64,000 nt of DNA, taken from the NCBI RefSeq assembly GCF_910583865.1, contig NZ_CAJTYX010000009.1, positions 15,080 through 79,079 of the forward strand. Reading direction: 5' to 3'. This DNA is from an uncultured Muribaculum sp. Lineage in GTDB: Bacteria; Bacteroidota; Bacteroidia; Bacteroidales; Muribaculaceae. The position numbers were made by a program, and so were the translations under genes. Each line of letters begins with the position of its first letter. Position 1 is the first letter of the stretch. Under the pieces are notes generated by a model. The model did not search any database. It had not been told where the DNA came from and saw only the letters and a program-made list of their open reading frames with translations. Below are positions 61,287-64,000 of this stretch, in pieces.

Positions 61287-63860
61287 ATGAGTAAAATGCT
61301 GATTACCGGTGTTGTCGGCCTTGCTGCGGTAGGCGCATGCGGGTCGGTCGAGGCTACATCGGTCACTACAGAGCAGGCACCTATGCGTGCCGTCTACGCC
61401 TCTCCCGCGAAGGTGTGGGAATCGGAGGCTCTTCCAATTGGCAACGGGCATATGGGCGCCATGATTTATGGCGAGCCGTTTGTGGAGGTGATCCAGACCA
61501 ACGAACATACGCTATGGTCGGGAGGCCCGGGACAGGACAAGGATTACGATGGCGGACACCTGCGTACTCCCGCAGAAAACCATGCCATGCTCCAGGCTTT
61601 CCGCAAGGAACTGCAGCGGCGCATGAACGCTATGGACAATTCCCTCTATGAGCGCACCGGCAAGGTGGACGATGCCGTGGAGTATGACGAGAGCGGCCTC
61701 TACGACACTTATGTGGCCAACCTGCTCGGCACGAAGGACCATTTCGGGTCGTATCAGACAGTGAGTGACATACGCATCGCCGACCTCGCCGCTCCGGCGC
61801 AATACTCCGACTACGAGCGCTCGCTCGACATCGACAATGCGCTGCACGCGGTCAAATACAAGGCCGCGGGCGCTGAGTGCGAACGCGAATATTTCATGAG
61901 CTATCCCGACAACGTGATGATGGTGCGCATCGTTTCCGACAAGCCTATGACGCGCAGCGTGCGCATCGACACCCCTCATAAGGACTACACGCTCACCGCC
62001 GCAGACGGCCGCATCACCCTCTCCGGATGGCCCACGCCGAGCCGTGAGCGCACCAACCCCGACTGGAAGGATTGCCTGAAGTTCGCGCAGGTGCTCGACG
62101 TGCATTCTACCGACGGCGACGTGAAGGCTTCGGGCGACTCGCTCGTGATTTCCGGCGCGAAGGAGATCGTGCTCACCATGTCGGCGGCCACCAACTACCG
62201 CCTCTGCACCGACGAGACCTTCGATTTCTTCTCCGACGAGGATCCGGTGGCCAAGGCCTCGGCGCGTGTCGATGCCGCCCGCAGTAAGAGCTACAAGAAG
62301 CTGCGTGCTGCCCACGTGGCCGATTACCGGTCGCTATACGACCGCAACAAGCTGCTCCTTGGCGGGAGCACCGCCGTCCCCGGTGGATACACCGACAAGT
62401 GGCTCGCCGACATGATGGCCGGAACGGCTTCGGAGGAGGTACGCCGCTATGTGGAGACGCTTTACTACCAGTTCGGGCGCTATCTGATGATAGCTTCCTC
62501 GCGTCCGGGATCGCTCCCCGCCAATCTCCAGGGTGTGTGGGGCGAGAGCCTCAACAATCCGTGGAATGCCGACTACCATACCAATATCAACGTGCAGATG
62601 AACTATTGGCCCGTGCAGTCGACCAACCTCGCCGAATGCCACGTGCCTCTCATCGACTATATCCGCTCTATGGAGCCGCGCGGCCGCATCACGGCACGCC
62701 ACTACCATTGCCGTCCCGACGGTGGCGACGTGCGCGGATGGGTGGCCAACCACGAGGCCAACATCTGGGGCAACACAGCTCCCGCCGCCTCGGGTTCATA
62801 CAGCCTATATCCGGAGGGTGCCGTGTGGATGTGCCAGGACATATGGGAATACTACAACTTCACCCAGGACAAGGATTTCCTGCGCCGCAATTTCGACACG
62901 ATGAAGGATGCCGTGCTCTTCTGGGTCGACGCTCTTTGGACCGACGAGCGCGACGGCACTCTCGTGGTCAACCCGTCATACTCTCCCGAGCACGGGGCAT
63001 TCTCGCTGGGGTGCACATCCTCGCAGGGGCTCGTGTATGAGATGATGGATGCCGTCATCAAGGCCGCCGGAGTGCTCGGCAAGAGCGGCGACGCCGACAT
63101 CATGGAGATCGCCGGGGCGAAGAGCCGCATGTCGATGCCCAAGATCGGCAAGGGTGGCCAGTTCATGGAGTGGAAGGACGAGGTGCGCAAGGACCTCACC
63201 GGCGACGGCCGTTGGAATGCTGAGACAGGGCGCTACGAGGGCACTCATCGCCACGTCAACCATCTGGTGTGGCTGCATCCGGGCTCGCAGGTGGTGCCCG
63301 GGCGCTCGGAGCGCGAGGACTCGCTCGTCGATGCCATGAAGGTGACACTTAACACCCGTGGCGACGAGGGCACGGGATGGAGCCGCGCATGGAAACTCAA
63401 TTTCTGGGCGCGCCTGCGCGACGGCAACCATGCCCACCGCATGTTGTCGAGCTGCCTGTCGCTCACCAAGCCCGGTGGCGCTGGTGGTGTCTACGGCAAC
63501 CTTTTCGACGCCCATCCGCCGTTCCAGATCGACGGTAACTTCGGCGCAACCTCCGGCGTGGCCGAGATGCTCCTCCAAAGCCAGGGAGGAAGCATCGACC
63601 TGCTCCCCGCTCTCCCCGACGACTGGTCCGACGGCAGCTTCAGCGGCATGCGTGCACGCGGCGGCTTCGAGGTCGATGCGTCATGGGCCGGTGGCAAGCT
63701 CTCCAAGGCGGTCATCACCTCGCTAAACGGCAATCCGTGCACGGTGAAGTTCCCCGGCGCCGGCAGCTGCCGCGTCAAAGGTGCCAAAGCCACGGTGCTC
63801 GGCCCTGACGCCATAGCCTTCACCGCCAAGGCCGGAGCCAAAGTCACCCTCTCGCACTGA
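61287..63860 (+). CDS. GH95 alpha-L-fucosidase, exported
   Basis: 857 aa with a signal peptide or lipoprotein signal (ITGVVGLAAVGACGS). The N-terminal beta domain has ALPIGNGHMGAMIYGEP. The (alpha/alpha)6 core shows NLQGVWGESLNNPWNADYHT and NVQMNYWPVQSTNLAEC, the GH95 hallmark with catalytic Asn/Asp/Glu positions. GH95 enzymes remove alpha-1,2-fucose (or galactose) from host and plant glycans. Monocistronic; no SusCD nearby. A period-9 block follows. Confidence 0.94.
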   Translation: MSKMLITGVVGLAAVGACGSVEATSVTTEQAPMRAVYASPAKVWESEALPIGNGHMGAMIYGEPFVEVIQTNEHTLWSGGPGQDKDYDGGHLRTPAENHAMLQAFRKELQRRMNAMDNSLYERTGKVDDAVEYDESGLYDTYVANLLGTKDHFGSYQTVSDIRIADLAAPAQYSDYERSLDIDNALHAVKYKAAGAECEREYFMSYPDNVMMVRIVSDKPMTRSVRIDTPHKDYTLTAADGRITLSGWPTPSRERTNPDWKDCLKFAQVLDVHSTDGDVKASGDSLVISGAKEIVLTMSAATNYRLCTDETFDFFSDEDPVAKASARVDAARSKSYKKLRAAHVADYRSLYDRNKLLLGGSTAVPGGYTDKWLADMMAGTASEEVRRYVETLYYQFGRYLMIASSRPGSLPANLQGVWGESLNNPWNADYHTNINVQMNYWPVQSTNLAECHVPLIDYIRSMEPRGRITARHYHCRPDGGDVRGWVANHEANIWGNTAPAASGSYSLYPEGAVWMCQDIWEYYNFTQDKDFLRRNFDTMKDAVLFWVDALWTDERDGTLVVNPSYSPEHGAFSLGCTSSQGLVYEMMDAVIKAAGVLGKSGDADIMEIAGAKSRMSMPKIGKGGQFMEWKDEVRKDLTGDGRWNAETGRYEGTHRHVNHLVWLHPGSQVVPGRSEREDSLVDAMKVTLNTRGDEGTGWSRAWKLNFWARLRDGNHAHRMLSSCLSLTKPGGAGGVYGNLFDAHPPFQIDGNFGATSGVAEMLLQSQGGSIDLLPALPDDWSDGSFSGMRARGGFEVDASWAGGKLSKAVITSLNGNPCTVKFPGAGSCRVKGAKATVLGPDAIAFTAKAGAKVTLSH

Positions 63861-63878
63861 TTTTCTGAAATCCGGCTA

Positions 63879-63950
63879 TTTGCCCTATTAGACCAATTGG
63901 ACTAATTAGGCTAATAGGTCTAATAGGGCAAATTAGTCTAATATGGCAAT
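63879..63950. repeat. Period-9 TAATTGG-type repeats with a 16-bp inverted repeat
   Basis: Eight 9-bp units (TTTGCCCTA, TTAGACCAA, TTGGACTAA, TTAGGCTAA, TAGGTCTAA and so on). 63879-63894 and 63917-63932 are perfect reverse complements. A likely terminator after the GH95 gene. Confidence 0.7.
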
Positions 63951-64000
63951 TATTACTGTCCGCTAAACCATAAATCAGAGAGTCCAACATCTTGAAAGGC

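Overview
This window looks like a chromosomal segment of a gut Bacteroidales bacterium, probably Muribaculaceae-like; the family assignment is inference. Several things point to Bacteroidota. Promoters have the TTG-N20-TAnnTTTG form with no obvious Shine-Dalgarno sequences. The rpmB-rpmG-DUF4295 cluster, a DUF2027-Smr protein, DUF5106 and DUF6056 family proteins, and a pdxJ-exbB-exbD-tonB run are present. There are many secreted or lipoprotein carbohydrate-active enzymes (GH95, GH2, a Ser-type sulfatase). Coding DNA is fairly GC-rich, except for one AT-rich island at about 45.1-47.9 kb.

Layout. 0-6 kb: a minus-strand alpha-glucan operon (debranching enzyme, GT4/5 glycosyltransferase, GH57), then a diacylglycerol-kinase-like lipid kinase and a MITE-like inverted-repeat element. 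6.4-7.6 kb: a translationally coupled three-gene toxin-antitoxin-like module (XRE-DUF3791, DUF3990, small partner). 7.6-15.8 kb: EamA transporter, malQ with two CBM20 domains, priA and amt. 15.9-19.5 kb: CBS protein, nadK and an unusual FGE-like/sialidase fusion. 19.6-24.4 kb: pdxJ, the TonB energising system, a queuosine-precursor transporter and ribosomal protein genes. 24.6-35.2 kb: a TPR lipoprotein, sulfatase, GH2, DUF6056, Smr and EFR1 ferredoxin. 35.2-38.0 kb: reverse rubrerythrin, miaA and pepT. 38.2-42.5 kb: a compact five-gene phage-head cassette (major capsid, middle protein, portal, lysis-type lipoprotein) with no terminase, tail or integrase. 42.5-44.9 kb: lon. 45-47.8 kb: AT-rich island with an Abi/HEPN-like protein and two lipoproteins. 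47.9-53.3 kb: pyrE-SRPBCC-argH-Rieske-like operon, ilvA and a DUF5106-thioredoxin protein. 53.3-60.1 kb: complete trpBEGDCFA operon with a putative leader terminator. 60.5-63.9 kb: four-helix-bundle protein and a GH95 fucosidase.

Metabolically, the glycogen operon and MalQ handle storage and maltodextrin glucans. The sulfatase, GH2, GH95 and sialidase-like proteins suggest use of host or plant glycans, with import energised by the TonB-ExbBD proteins. Amt, Trp, Arg, pyrimidine and PLP genes are ordinary biosynthetic housekeeping.

Two items stand out. The first is the capsid-portal cassette, which sits under its own canonical promoter between pepT and lon and looks like a chromosomally settled, possibly domesticated, phage head module. 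The second is a set of degenerate tandem repeats, all with a 9-bp period, that fill many intergenic gaps, including the gaps inside that cassette.
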